Shown here piece by piece: positions 43,841 to 53,319 of a stretch of DNA of 64,000 nucleotides. This stretch comes from an uncultured Ruegeria sp. Its GTDB lineage: Bacteria; Pseudomonadota; Alphaproteobacteria; Rhodobacterales; Rhodobacteraceae. The translations under genes were made by a program, and so were the position numbers. The notes under the pieces were generated by a model that ran no database searches, had not been told where the DNA came from, and was given only the letters and a program-made list of their open reading frames with translations. The DNA is taken from contig NZ_CANMQQ010000002.1 of assembly GCF_947500045.1 (NCBI RefSeq), positions 1 to 64,000 on the forward strand. The letters run 5' to 3'. Each line of letters begins with the position of its first letter. The first letter of the stretch is position 1.

Positions 43841-44671
43841 TCAATCCCTGAGACTATAGGCTCGGGTGGCATTGCCGCCCATGATTGCCTGACGTTCTGC
43901 GTGGCTTAGCTGGCTCAGCAATGCGTCGGTGGTTTCTAACCAGCGGTCGTAAGTGCTGGCCAAAGTGCAAACGGGCCAGTCGCTGCCCCAGATCAAACGA
44001 GACGGGCCAAAGCCGTCGAGCAAATGATCCACATAGGGACGCAGATCTTCAAGTGACCAATCCGCCTTTGCCTCGGTGACAAGACCAGAGAGCTTGCACC
44101 AGGCGTTGGTTTCGCGGGCCAACACAGCCATATCATCTGCCCAGTCGCGTATGATTGCATCTTTGATCAACGGCTTCGATCCGTGGTCGATCACCACACG
44201 CATATCGGGGTGGCGCGCAAGCAGGGTCCTGAGCGGTTTGAGATGTTCGGGCAACGTCAAGGCATCGAAGGTCAGATCAGCCAGTTGAAGGGCCTCAAAT
44301 GCTGGGGTCAACGTGTCGCCAAGCATCCACAAAGGATCGGCGATGTCCTGTATCATCGGACGCAGCCCGACAAATGCCGGATGGGCCGCCAAGGCCGAGA
44401 TTTGCGCAGGCGCATCCGCTGTTTCAAGGTCAACCCAACCGACAACACCTTTGATGAACGCATTCTCATCGGCCAAAGAAAGCAAGTATTCAGTTTCGGC
44501 CACTGTCGGGGCGGCCTGCACAAGCACCGTGCCGTCAATCCCGGCCGCACTGAGCAAAGGTGTCAGATCGTCTGGTGTGAAATCCCGGTGGATCGCACCC
44601 AGCGCGGGCGTCAGCCAGCCATAATCGCCTCGCGCCAAAGCCCAGAAATGCTGATGCGCGTCGATTTTCAT
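43841..44671 (-). CDS. Amidohydrolase-family lactonase, probable L-fuconolactonase
   Basis: 276 residues. COG3618-type TIM-barrel hydrolase: metal motif DAHQHFW (4-10), VIDHGSKP, KLSGLVTEA, and WGSDWPVC with the catalytic Asp. It opens L-fucono-1,5-lactone to L-fuconate. ATG overlaps the fucU stop (ATGA), and its stop is one base from the next start. Confidence 0.85.
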   Translation of the reverse strand: MKIDAHQHFWALARGDYGWLTPALGAIHRDFTPDDLTPLLSAAGIDGTVLVQAAPTVAETEYLLSLADENAFIKGVVGWVDLETADAPAQISALAAHPAFVGLRPMIQDIADPLWMLGDTLTPAFEALQLADLTFDALTLPEHLKPLRTLLARHPDMRVVIDHGSKPLIKDAIIRDWADDMAVLARETNAWCKLSGLVTEAKADWSLEDLRPYVDHLLDGFGPSRLIWGSDWPVCTLASTYDRWLETTDALLSQLSHAERQAIMGGNATRAYSLRD

Positions 44672-45096
44672 CCGATGACGCCTTTTTTCAGGATGATGTT
44701 GCCGTAGAGCCTGCGTTCACCTGTCTGGACGATGGCGAACGCATTGGCAGCGCGGTCGTAGAAAGCGAACCGCTCCAATCCCTGAATGCGCTGGGGATTG
44801 TCCGCCGTCGCGTCGATGATGCTCTGAAAATCGGCCACGGCTACAGGCACGGCCTCGGGATCACCAACCACCTGCATTGTCAGCGCTGGATCAGGTACGA
44901 ACGTGTCCAATGGCATCACCGACAGCACCGCCTTTAATATCTCGCTGGCCGAGGACCCGTCGGCGCGGATGCATTCTGGTCCGGCGCTGGAACCCGGAAA
45001 GTTCGCATCCGCGATCACGATTTCGTCGCCATGGCCCATTGCGCGGAGAGTGTAGAGCAGTTCTGGCGACAGGATCGGGTCGATATCACGCAGCAT
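44668..45096 (-). CDS. fucU: RbsD/FucU-family L-fucose mutarotase
   Basis: 142 residues from ATG 45096, overlapping the aldo-keto reductase end by 11 nt. FucU fold: MLRDIDPILSPELLYTLRAMGHGDEIVIADANFP at the N-terminus with catalytic His22 region, and a C-terminal YGNIILKKGVI. It interconverts fucose anomers for the dehydrogenase. FucU rather than RbsD by length and the GHGDEI motif. Confidence 0.88.
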   Translation of the reverse strand: MLRDIDPILSPELLYTLRAMGHGDEIVIADANFPGSSAGPECIRADGSSASEILKAVLSVMPLDTFVPDPALTMQVVGDPEAVPVAVADFQSIIDATADNPQRIQGLERFAFYDRAANAFAIVQTGERRLYGNIILKKGVIG

Positions 45097-46138
45097 TGGC
45101 GGCCTCTTTGGGTAGGGGGGCATCGGGACGGATCAGGTTTTCGGTGCGCAGATCCGACCAAAGCGAGGTGGGGATTTCATGGTCCAGCAGGCCGACATTG
45201 GCCTGCACTTCGGCAACGCTGACCGCACCGGGAACCACAGTTTTGACGCACGGATGGCCCAGAACGAACTGCAACGCGGCGGCGATCAGAGGCGTGTCAT
45301 GCGCGGTGCAGATTGCCTCAATCCTACGCACCTGATCCAGAATGGCCTCGGGTGCATCGGCGTAGTTATATTTGGCACCTGGAACAGCACCGGTGGCCAG
45401 AATTCCTGAATTATAGGGCCCTCCCAGAATGATCCCTACATCCCGCTTCTCACAAAGGGGTAGGAAACTGTCCAACGCCTCTTGTTCCAGCAGCGTGTAG
45501 CGCCCAGCCAGCAGGAAGCCGTCAAAGTCGCCCAACCCCAGCAGCCTTTCGCAGACCTGCCATTCATTTACGCCTGCACCGATGGCCGCAATTTCACCGG
45601 CATCGCGCAATTCAACCAGCGCCTTGTAGCCGCCGCCATCGAACAACTCGCGCACCTTTGCGTCCGACTTTTCCTGGCTGCCTTGGCTGAAGGCACAGAC
45701 ATCGTGCACCAACAGAATATCCGCGTTGGCAGCCCCGATCCGTCCGCAGCTGGCCTCATAAGATCGCATCACCCCGTCATAGGTGTAATCGAACACGATG
45801 CGTTTCTGGGGAACATCCACGAAGGCCTCGGGCGTTACCTCATGCGGTTCACAATCCAGCAGCAAGCGGCCGATCTTGGTCGACAGTTGAATATTGTCGC
45901 GACCAAATCGGGCGATTGCCTCTCCGAACCGATGCTCAGAACGGCCCAGCCCGTATTGCGGGGCGGTATCAAAAAACCGGATGCCTGCATCATACGCGGC
46001 TTGCAAGGCCGCTTGCGCATCCTCATCGGACACTTTGCGATAGAGGTTTCCCAGCGGCGCCCCGCCAAAACCCATGCGGGTCAGGGGGACGGGCCGCGTG
46101 GTACGGTTGTTCAGTAATTCTGTCCGGGAAACGGTCAT
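45086..46138 (-). CDS. Aldo-keto reductase, probable L-fucose (D-threo-aldose) 1-dehydrogenase
   Basis: 350 residues. AKR tetrad parts are visible: FFDTAPQYGLGRSE (Asp and Tyr), STKIGR (Lys), and LLVHDV (His). It belongs with D-threo-aldose/L-fucose 1-dehydrogenases that oxidise L-fucose, and often D-arabinose, to the lactone. ATG overlaps the GntR gene stop (ATGA). First catabolic step of the minus arm. Confidence 0.85.
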   Translation of the reverse strand: MTVSRTELLNNRTTRPVPLTRMGFGGAPLGNLYRKVSDEDAQAALQAAYDAGIRFFDTAPQYGLGRSEHRFGEAIARFGRDNIQLSTKIGRLLLDCEPHEVTPEAFVDVPQKRIVFDYTYDGVMRSYEASCGRIGAANADILLVHDVCAFSQGSQEKSDAKVRELFDGGGYKALVELRDAGEIAAIGAGVNEWQVCERLLGLGDFDGFLLAGRYTLLEQEALDSFLPLCEKRDVGIILGGPYNSGILATGAVPGAKYNYADAPEAILDQVRRIEAICTAHDTPLIAAALQFVLGHPCVKTVVPGAVSVAEVQANVGLLDHEIPTSLWSDLRTENLIRPDAPLPKEAANAA

Positions 46139-46872
46139 CCTGCCTCGCTCTGCAGCTGTGGGGTAAGATTGAACAATTGTGGCTTTTGTTGTTCCAGCTG
46201 TTCGATACGTGGCATCAACTGTCCCAGATGCGCGCGCATCGCGTCCTGGGCTGCCCGCTCATCACGGTTGCTGATCGCCTCAAAGATGGCCCGATGTTCT
46301 GCCAGGGTTTCGGCGATCCGACCCGGCGTCGGCAACAACAGCATCCGGGCGCGGCTAACCTGCAGCGAGACGGTCTGAGAGACGTCAGCGAGGCGGCGAA
46401 AGCCTGTGAATTCCATCAGTAAGCCGTGGAACTCCTCATCTGCCTGATAGAATCCAGGGATATCGTCATCTTCGATCAACAGCTCCTGCAGGCGCATGTT
46501 GCGGCTCAGCCTTTTGCGCTGATCGTCGGTCAGGTCGCGCGTTACCTTGGCGACTGTCGCAAGTTCCAGCGCCTCGCGCAGGAAAGCACCTTCGCGAATC
46601 TCGTCCATCGAAAAGTAGGACACGCGCGTACCCGATTGCGGCACCACATCCACCAGCCCTTCCGAGGCTAGGCGGGCAATTGCATCCGCCACAGGCGCGC
46701 GCGATACGCCAAGTCGTTCGCAAACCGGTGCCTTGCGCAGGTTTGCACCGGGCGGGAAGTCCAGCGCCAGGATTGCTTGCTTCATAGCGTGGTGAACCCG
46801 CTGGCTCAGCGACCCTTCAGTCGTCGTGATCTCGGGCAATAGTGAGGCGTCAATATCTTGGTGTTTGGTCAT
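46135..46872 (-). CDS. GntR-family (FCD) transcriptional regulator of the fucose cluster
   Basis: 245 residues. Winged helix at about 20-85 (QAILALDFPPGANLRKAPVCERLGVSRAPVADAIARLASEGLV), then a helical FCD ligand domain with Asp/His metal residues (EFHGLL, EHRAIF). Begins the eight-gene minus arm and faces the dehydratase/ABC arm; the palindrome at 46890-46901 in the shared gap is its probable site. The effector is likely a pathway sugar acid. Confidence 0.85.
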   Translation of the reverse strand: MTKHQDIDASLLPEITTTEGSLSQRVHHAMKQAILALDFPPGANLRKAPVCERLGVSRAPVADAIARLASEGLVDVVPQSGTRVSYFSMDEIREGAFLREALELATVAKVTRDLTDDQRKRLSRNMRLQELLIEDDDIPGFYQADEEFHGLLMEFTGFRRLADVSQTVSLQVSRARMLLLPTPGRIAETLAEHRAIFEAISNRDERAAQDAMRAHLGQLMPRIEQLEQQKPQLFNLTPQLQSEAG

Positions 46873-46889
46873 GTGTCTTAATTAGCATT

Positions 46890-46901
46890 CTAACATGTTA
46901 G
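46890..46901. promoter_or_regulatory. GntR-type operator between the two fucose arms
   Basis: CTAACATGTTAG is a perfect 12-bp palindrome, 18 bp from the regulator start and directly ahead of TTGACA (46902-46907), a -35 element for the plus arm (-10 candidate TAGCAA, 17 bp later). Confidence 0.6.
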
Positions 46902-46955
46902 TTGACAAGAGGTGAAGTTCACCTTAGCAACATGAGACAAGCAAGCGGGGAAGAG

Positions 46956-48509
46956 ATGCAAGCACGCAGCGGTATAAATGTTCTTGAGGGTGCAGCGCGT
47001 GATGTCGTGCGGCTTAACCCACAAGATAATATCGTTATTGCGCTGCGCGATTTGCAGGCGGGTGAGCAGCCAGCGCCTGTTTCCGTGCCGTTGGCCGCCT
47101 CTGTCGCCCGGGGTCATAAGATTGCCGTGGCCCCTATTCAGGCCGGTGAGAACGTCATCCGCTATGGCCAGATTATCGGGCAGGCCACATGCGATATCGA
47201 GCCGGGCGCGCATATCCACGTGCACAATCTGGGAATGGGCGCGCATCAGCAGGACTATGCGCATGCCAGTGCGAACACGCCTTTGCCTGTCCTGTCGGAA
47301 GGGCGGACATTTGCGGGCTTTCACCGGACCGGCGGGAAAGTGGGCACCCGCAACTATATCGGCATTCTGACAACCGTTAACTGTTCGGGTTCGGTGGCGC
47401 GTTTTATCGCGGAAGCGGCCGAAAAATCCGGACTTTTGGACAGCTTCCCAAATGTGGACGGTGTGGTTCCGATCGTGCATGGCACAGGCTGTGGGATGTC
47501 GGGCAAAGATGAGGGCTATGCTACCTTGTTCCGCACATTGGCCGGATATGCACAGCATCCAAATTTCGGCGGCATTCTACTGATCGGGCTGGGATGTGAG
47601 GTTATGCAGATTGCAGACCTTGTTGATGGTCGCCCGATCCGCGCCGATGGCGTCCTGCGCTATATGACCATTCAGACCGAAGGCGGAACCCGCCGCACAA
47701 TCGAGCGGGGGCTGGATGAGCTGCGGGGCATTGCGGAACTGGCCAATCAGGCAGAACGCGCCCCGGCCCCGGTCAGTTCCATCACGGTTGGTATGCAATG
47801 CGGGGGGTCGGACGGGTATTCGGGGATCACCGCGAACCCGGCGCTGGGATATGCCTCGGATCTGCTGGTGCGCCACGGGGGCACGACCATCTTGTCGGAA
47901 ACCTCAGAGATCTACGGTGCAGAACACCTGCTGACCCGCCGGGCCGAGACGGTTGATATTGGTGAAAAGCTGATCGAGCGCATCCACTGGTGGGAGGATT
48001 ACACCGCCCGCAATGGCGGTGAGATGGACAATAATCCAAGCCCCGGCAACAAGCGCGGTGGGCTGACGACCATTTTGGAAAAATCGCTGGGCGCAGTCGC
48101 CAAAGGCGGCACAGCGCCGCTGCGTGATGTCTACATGTTTGGTGAAAGGATCGACAAGCACGGGTTCGTCTTTATGGACAGCCCCGGGTTTGATCCGTGT
48201 TCGGTAACCGGGCAGGTGGCTTCTGGCGCGAACCTCATCGTGTTTACCACCGGTCGTGGCTCGGTCTCGGGCTATCAGCCCACACCCTGCATCAAGCTGG
48301 CCACCAATTCCGAGATGTTTGCCCGCATGGCTGACGACATGGACTTGAACTGCGGCGACATCGTGACCGACGGGATCAGCATCGAAACCAAGGGCGAAGA
48401 GTTGTTCGAAATCCTGATCCGGGTCGCCTCGGGCGAAAAAACCAAAAGCGAGACGCTTGGCTTTGGAGGCGTCGAATTTGTACCCTGGCAAATCGGCGCC
48501 GTCATGTAA
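46956..48509 (+). CDS. UxaA-family dehydratase with N-terminal SAF domain, probable L-fuconate dehydratase
   Basis: 517 residues from ATG 46956, chosen for the upstream GGGGAAGAG; an ATG at 46932 lacks an RBS. N-terminal SAF domain (about 15-100), linker, then the altronate/galactarate dehydratase domain: GTRNYIGILTTVNCSGSV, HGTGCGMSGKDEG, GLGCEVMQ, MQCGGSDGYSGITANPALG. It dehydrates an aldonate. In this cluster the substrate should be L-fuconate (and perhaps D-arabinonate), replacing the enolase-type fuconate dehydratase. First gene of the plus arm. Confidence 0.8.
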   Translation: MQARSGINVLEGAARDVVRLNPQDNIVIALRDLQAGEQPAPVSVPLAASVARGHKIAVAPIQAGENVIRYGQIIGQATCDIEPGAHIHVHNLGMGAHQQDYAHASANTPLPVLSEGRTFAGFHRTGGKVGTRNYIGILTTVNCSGSVARFIAEAAEKSGLLDSFPNVDGVVPIVHGTGCGMSGKDEGYATLFRTLAGYAQHPNFGGILLIGLGCEVMQIADLVDGRPIRADGVLRYMTIQTEGGTRRTIERGLDELRGIAELANQAERAPAPVSSITVGMQCGGSDGYSGITANPALGYASDLLVRHGGTTILSETSEIYGAEHLLTRRAETVDIGEKLIERIHWWEDYTARNGGEMDNNPSPGNKRGGLTTILEKSLGAVAKGGTAPLRDVYMFGERIDKHGFVFMDSPGFDPCSVTGQVASGANLIVFTTGRGSVSGYQPTPCIKLATNSEMFARMADDMDLNCGDIVTDGISIETKGEELFEILIRVASGEKTKSETLGFGGVEFVPWQIGAVM

Positions 48510-48545
48510 TCCGCAACTGGAACAAAGGCGCAAATGGGAGGGAAT

Positions 48546-50072
48546 ATGTCCAAACTGGTCGACATGACGGGGATTGATAAGTTTTTCCCCGGTGTGCACG
48601 CGCTCAAATCCGTGCAGTTCGATCTTGATCCGGGCGAAGTTCACGCGCTGATGGGAGAGAACGGTGCCGGAAAAAGCACGTTGATGAAGATCCTGTCGGG
48701 TATCTATCAACGCGACGGCGGGACCCTCATGATCGAAGGGCAAGAGGTCAGCCCGAAATCCCCGCGCGAAGCACAGGATCTGGGCATCGGAATCATCCAT
48801 CAGGAATTGAGCCTGATGAACGATCTGACCGTGGCGCAAAACATCTTCATTGGGCGCGAACCACGCAAGAGCTTTGGCCGCTTGGACGAGGCCACGTTGA
48901 ATGCGCAAACAGCCGAGATATTTGCCTCGATGAACCTGAACCTTGACCCCAAGGCGCTGGTGGGCAGCCTGACCATCGCAAAACAGCAGATGGTCGAGAT
49001 CGCCAAGGCGTTATCCTTTCGATCCAAGGTGCTGATCATGGATGAGCCGACTGCGGCCCTGAATGACGCCGAGATTGCCGAGCTGTTCGTGATCATCCGC
49101 CGCCTCAAGGCCGAAGGTGTTGGCCTCGTCTATATCAGCCACAAAATGGACGAGTTGAAACAGATATCGGACCGCGTGACAGTGATGCGCGATGGTGAAT
49201 ACGTTGGTACGGTAGTCGCCGCGGAAACCCCCATCAGCCAAATTATCGCCATGATGGTGGGCCGAGAGGTCAAGGAAGAGCCGCTGGATGTGCCTGATCT
49301 GGGCGACGCCGAGATGTCTTTGCAGGTCAATGGACTGAGCCGAGGCAAAGAGATACAGGATGTCAGTTTTTCAGTTCAGAAGGGTGAAATTCTCGGCCTT
49401 GCCGGCCTGATGGGCGCGGGCCGAACCGAGGTCGCGCGCGCCATCTTCGGAGCTGACCCCAAGGATAGCGGCGAAATCCAGGTGCATGGCCGGGTGACTT
49501 CCATCACATCTCCTACCGATGCCGTCAAAGCGGGGATCGGGTATCTTTCAGAAGACCGAAAGCACTTTGGCCTCGCCACCGGTATGAATGTGCGCGACAA
49601 CATCGCGCTTGCTTCGATGGACCTGTTCACTGGCGCGGGCGGCGTTCTGAACGACGGCAAAATCAGCAACAGCGCCAAAACCTACATCAAGCAATTGGGC
49701 ATTCGTACACCTTCAGATGTGCAGGAAGTTCGCCTGCTTTCGGGTGGGAACCAGCAGAAGGTGGTCATCGCCAAATGGCTGCTGCGCGATTGCGATATTT
49801 TGATCTTTGACGAACCCACACGCGGCATCGACGTGGGCGCGAAATCCGAGATCTATAAACTGCTGGAAGAACTGGCAGGGCAGGGCAAAACCGTCATCGT
49901 AATCTCGTCCGAACTGCCTGAGATCATGCGCCTCAGCCATCGTATTGCCGTGATGTGCGAAGGGCGGCTGACCGGGATTTTGCCGGGCGGCAAAGACACC
50001 ACACAAGAAGACATCATGCACCTCGCCACGCAGCGCGCGGCAGCGATGCAGGTAACAGGGACAGTCCAATGA
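48546..50072 (+). CDS. Ribose-type sugar ABC transporter, ATPase
   Basis: 508 residues from ATG 48546, with GGGAGGGAA upstream. Two ATPase domains as in RbsA: the first has Walker [10 protein letters not shown] and HQELSLM, the second a shortened GLMGAGRTE and the signature [10 protein letters not shown] with Walker [15 protein letters not shown]. It energises uptake of a CUT2-type sugar, here likely L-fucose or D-arabinose. Stop overlaps the permease ATG (ATGA). Confidence 0.9.
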   Translation: MSKLVDMTGIDKFFPGVHALKSVQFDLDPGEVHALMGENGAGKSTLMKILSGIYQRDGGTLMIEGQEVSPKSPREAQDLGIGIIHQELSLMNDLTVAQNIFIGREPRKSFGRLDEATLNAQTAEIFASMNLNLDPKALVGSLTIAKQQMVEIAKALSFRSKVLIMDEPTAALNDAEIAELFVIIRRLKAEGVGLVYISHKMDELKQISDRVTVMRDGEYVGTVVAAETPISQIIAMMVGREVKEEPLDVPDLGDAEMSLQVNGLSRGKEIQDVSFSVQKGEILGLAGLMGAGRTEVARAIFGADPKDSGEIQVHGRVTSITSPTDAVKAGIGYLSEDRKHFGLATGMNVRDNIALASMDLFTGAGGVLNDGKISNSAKTYIKQLGIRTPSDVQEVRLLSGGNQQKVVIAKWLLRDCDILIFDEPTRGIDVGAKSEIYKLLEELAGQGKTVIVISSELPEIMRLSHRIAVMCEGRLTGILPGGKDTTQEDIMHLATQRAAAMQVTGTVQ

Positions 50073-51076
50073 CGACAGCGACGGACATCGAAAAGAAAAA
50101 GCCACTCTCAGGTCTCGCGGATAGCGGCGCGTACCAAAAGTTTTTGGCGTTCGCCAGTTTGATCGTGCTGCTGATCGGCTTCTCCATTGCATCACCCAAT
50201 TTCATGCAAACATCGAATATGATTGCCATTCTTCAGGCGACATCGGTCAACGGAGTGCTGGCAGTCGCTGCGACGCTGGTCATCATCACCGGGGGTATTG
50301 ACCTGTCGGTCGGCACGCTGATGACCTTTTGTGCTGTGATCGCGGGCGTGGTGCTTACCAATCTTGGCATGCCGTTGCTGCTGGGCGTCGCCGCAGCTAT
50401 CGCCGCGGGCGCATTTTGCGGGCTTTGTTCCGGAACTTTCGTGGCCAAAATGAAAATTCCGCCGTTCATCGCCACGCTGGGGATGATGCTGATTCTCAAG
50501 GGTCTATCGCTGGTGATCTCGGGGACGCGGCCGATCTATTTCAATGACACACCCGGGTTTGACCAGATTTCACGCGGGTCTCTGATCGGCGAGGTTTTTC
50601 CATCTCTCCCCATCCCCAACGGCGTACTGATCCTGTTTCTGGTTGCCATTGCAGCATCGTACATTCTGGGGCGCACGGTATTGGGGCGCTACACATTTGC
50701 GCTGGGGTCGAACGAAGAGGCCGTGCGCCTTTCCGGTGTGAACACGGATATGTGGAAGATACGTATCTATGCGCTGGCCGGCGCGATCTGCGGCATCGCC
50801 GGTATCCTGATCGCATCGCGCCTGAACTCGGCCCAGCCCGCGCTGGGGCTGGGTTACGAACTAGAAGCTATTGCAGCGGTTGTGATCGGCGGGACGTCCC
50901 TGTCCGGTGGGCGCGGCACCATCCTTGGCACCCTGATCGGCGCGCTGATCATGGCGGTGCTGACCAACGGGCTTCGCGTTCTGTCCGTCGCTCAGGAATG
51001 GCAGACCGTCGTGACCGGCGCGATCATCATTCTGGCCGTCTACGCCGACATGGCGCGGAGGAAGAAGGCAGGTTGA
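50069..51076 (+). CDS. Ribose-type sugar ABC transporter, permease
   Basis: 335 residues from ATG 50069. RbsC-like, eight to ten membrane helices; [11 protein letters not shown] and [26 protein letters not shown] are the family signatures, and [24 protein letters not shown] is near the end. Translationally coupled to the ATPase gene. Confidence 0.9.
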   Translation: MTTATDIEKKKPLSGLADSGAYQKFLAFASLIVLLIGFSIASPNFMQTSNMIAILQATSVNGVLAVAATLVIITGGIDLSVGTLMTFCAVIAGVVLTNLGMPLLLGVAAAIAAGAFCGLCSGTFVAKMKIPPFIATLGMMLILKGLSLVISGTRPIYFNDTPGFDQISRGSLIGEVFPSLPIPNGVLILFLVAIAASYILGRTVLGRYTFALGSNEEAVRLSGVNTDMWKIRIYALAGAICGIAGILIASRLNSAQPALGLGYELEAIAAVVIGGTSLSGGRGTILGTLIGALIMAVLTNGLRVLSVAQEWQTVVTGAIIILAVYADMARRKKAG

Positions 51077-51116
51077 GAAAATCAACAAACTAACGACCAA
51101 CTGTGGAGGAGAAAAC

Positions 51117-52061
51117 ATGTTATCACGTCGTTTCATTCTGGGTGTGCTGAGTGCAGCCACCCTTGCAGCACCCGCCTCAATGGCGGCTGCGGAAGACGTC
51201 TATATCCCGCTGGTATCCAAAGGGTTCCAGCATCAGTTCTGGCAGGCTGTGAAGTCCGGTGCGGAACAGGCAGCTGACGAGTTTGATGTCACCATCACAT
51301 TCGAAGGCCCGGACAACGAAACAATGGTGGACCGCCAGATCGATATGCTTGCGGCCGCGCTTGCCAACAATCCCAAAGCGATCGGTTTCGCGGCCCTCGA
51401 CAGTCAGGCAGCGATCCCGCTTCTGAAACAGGCCAATGAAAAAGGCATCCCAATCATCGCTTTCGACAGCGGCGTTGACAGCGATATCCCGGTTTCAACC
51501 GCAACAACGGACAATGTGGCCGCTGCGTCGCTGGCAGCCGACAAGATGGCAGAGAAAATCGGCGGCAAGGGAAAAGTCGCTGTTGTTGCCCATGACCAGA
51601 CCAGCCGCACCGGCATCGACCGGCGCGATGGGTTTGTTAATCGCATGGCTGAAAACTACCCGGACATCGAAGTTGTAACCGTGCAATATGGTCAGGGTGA
51701 TCACCTGAAATCAACCGAAGTCACCAAGGCGATTCTGACGGCGAATCCCGATCTGAACGGTATCTTTGGAACCAACGAAGGTTCGGCCATTGGCGTCGTA
51801 AATGGCGTTCAGGAACTGGGCACGGAAGGTTTGGTAATCATCGGCTACGACAGTGGCAAAGCCCAGAAAGACGCTATCAAAAGCGGCCTGATGGCCGGTG
51901 CGATCACTCAAAATCCAGTGGGTATCGGCTATGAGACTGTGAAAGCAGCGGTTGCCGCACTGAACGGAGAAGAGGTTCCAGTGCTGATCGACACAGGCTT
52001 TTACTACTATGACGCCTCGAACATGGACGATCCAAAGATCTCAGCCGTTCTGTACGACTAA
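51117..52061 (+). CDS. Ribose-type sugar ABC transporter, substrate-binding protein
   Basis: 314 residues. GGAGGAG lies ahead of the ATG. Signal peptide MLSRRFILGVLSAATLAAPASMA. Periplasmic-binding fold type I: IPLVSKGFQHQFWQAVKSGAEQAA, DSGVDSDIP, FGTNEGSAIG and GYDSGKAQ. Last gene of the plus arm, followed by a strong terminator. Sugar specificity is inferred from the fucose pathway genes. Confidence 0.88.
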   Translation: MLSRRFILGVLSAATLAAPASMAAAEDVYIPLVSKGFQHQFWQAVKSGAEQAADEFDVTITFEGPDNETMVDRQIDMLAAALANNPKAIGFAALDSQAAIPLLKQANEKGIPIIAFDSGVDSDIPVSTATTDNVAAASLAADKMAEKIGGKGKVAVVAHDQTSRTGIDRRDGFVNRMAENYPDIEVVTVQYGQGDHLKSTEVTKAILTANPDLNGIFGTNEGSAIGVVNGVQELGTEGLVIIGYDSGKAQKDAIKSGLMAGAITQNPVGIGYETVKAAVAALNGEEVPVLIDTGFYYYDASNMDDPKISAVLYD

Positions 52062-52087
52062 GGAAATCCACTCACATCTACTGGTCC

Positions 52088-52118
52088 GGCCCGCCCGTTT
52101 TGGGTGGGCCGTTTTTTT
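52088..52118 (+). terminator. Rho-independent terminator of the fucose plus arm
   Basis: GGCCCGCCC (52088-52096) pairs with GGGTGGGCC (52102-52110), then G and seven T. The 218 bp from here to the tRNA hold nothing I recognise. Confidence 0.88.
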
Positions 52119-52336
52119 GTACAGGAGACCTTTTTCGAAGGCTCATTTGTCGGTGTTTTGCGCATTGGGAAATGCGGTCCGGGCGCATGAAGTATGGAAC
52201 CGTGCAATGGCGGGAATCGCGCAGTGCTTGTAGGGCCGATTTCTAGCATGCGGTATTACTGTATCCGAACGCTGTGACAAACGGCGCATTCCTGCGGCTC
52301 TGTTGCCTCAATTTTTCTCGGCTTTTCTGGAAATCG

Positions 52337-52411
52337 TGGCTGGGGTGGTAGGATTCGAACCTACGATACACAGTACCAAAAACTGCTGCCTTACCACTTG
52401 GCTACACCCCA
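52337..52411 (-). tRNA. tRNA-Gln (TTG anticodon)
   Basis: 75 nt including encoded CCA. On the minus strand: acceptor TGGGGTG with CACCCCA, D-arm GCCA...AGGC, anticodon loop TTTTGGT giving TTG, T-arm GTAGGTTCGAATCCTAC, then GCCA. The 5' T is typical of bacterial tRNA-Gln. Confidence 0.96.
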
Positions 52412-52423
52412 ACGGTGAGCGGC

Positions 52424-52452
52424 TATCTACGACTGTTGCTTTCTGTGTTCAA
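52424..52452 (-). promoter_or_regulatory. Promoter of tRNA-Gln
   Basis: On the minus strand TTGAAC and TAGATA are separated by 17 bp; the expected start, about 52417, lies 6 nt before the mature tRNA end, the same geometry as at tRNA-Trp. Confidence 0.65.
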
Positions 52453-52777
52453 GGGGTTTTTTGGACAAAAATGACATCAATCTGCAAATTCATACGGTTG
52501 CGGTTTGGTTGTACCCGCGACATCTATTGCGAGGTGCAAAACGATTGATAAGAAACCTATTCAGAGGTCCCCAATCAGGAGGCAACCTCTGGATCCCGTT
52601 GCAAAGACTCCCTAACGGCTAGCAATGCCAATCCGCCTTTCTGCGATTGCGTTTCAATCGCACGAAATGGCATTTAAATAATTGAAAAATATAATTAAAA
52701 TCTATGGATGCAGTTGAATTCCCTGGCGCCGAGGGCTAGCTGTAAGATGTCCGCTATCCGGAAAAAAGGAGCAAGAG
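52453..52777. other. Intergenic region upstream of ferritin
   Basis: No gene seen. It holds a perfect dyad TGCGATTG/CAATCGCA around CGTTT (52642-52662), a second 7-bp dyad CAGAGGT/ACCTCTG (52562-52591), and an AT-rich stretch (52672-52705) that probably contains the ferritin promoter. No classical Fur, Irr or RirA consensus was recognised. Confidence 0.5.
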
Positions 52778-53287
52778 ATGAAACTGAACGCGCAAGTAGC
52801 AGAAGCGTTGAACAAGCAGATCAACAATGAGCTCCATGCCTCATACACATATCTTGCGATGTCAGCCTATTTCGAAGCACAGGACCTGCCCGGTTTCGCA
52901 AGTTGGTTTCGGGGTCATTCCGCCGAAGAGGATACGCATGCAATGCGTATATTTGACTTTATCGCCAAGCGGGGCGAGCGGATCAATCTGGATGGGATCA
53001 CCAAGCCGCAAACGGAATACGAATCGCCAGTTGATGTGCTTGAGCAGGCTCTGGCGCAGGAACAGACGGTGACGGGGCAGATTAATGCTTTGTTCGAGCT
53101 GGCGCATGACGTCAAAGAATATAGCACGCAGAACATGCTGAACTGGTTTCTGGCCGAGCAGATTGAAGAAGAGGATCTGTTTACCTCGATCCTGGATAAG
53201 GCCAAGGCGGCCAATGGGGATCGCTGGAACCTCTTGCTGCTGGATCAGGATTTGGCCAAGCGTGGCAGCGGTCAGGCCGGCGCGTAA
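52778..53287 (+). CDS. Non-heme ferritin (FtnA-type)
   Basis: 169 residues. Iron storage protein. Ferroxidase ligands: Glu17 (NNELHAS), Glu50/His53 (AEEDTH), Glu94-region (EQTVTGQ) and Gln127-type EEE near AEQIEEEDL. A good AAAAGGAG lies 8 nt before ATG. Together with bfr/bfd at 26 kb the strain has both ferritin types. Confidence 0.92.
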   Translation: MKLNAQVAEALNKQINNELHASYTYLAMSAYFEAQDLPGFASWFRGHSAEEDTHAMRIFDFIAKRGERINLDGITKPQTEYESPVDVLEQALAQEQTVTGQINALFELAHDVKEYSTQNMLNWFLAEQIEEEDLFTSILDKAKAANGDRWNLLLLDQDLAKRGSGQAGA

Positions 53288-53319
53288 GCAGGGCATACGG
53301 CAGGGGCAGGGGTCTTCGG

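Noticed and set aside
47904..48908. 334-codon minus-strand ORF opposite the UxaA and ABC genes
   Set aside because: It spans two real plus-strand genes and their gap; low-complexity composition typical of GC-rich shadows.
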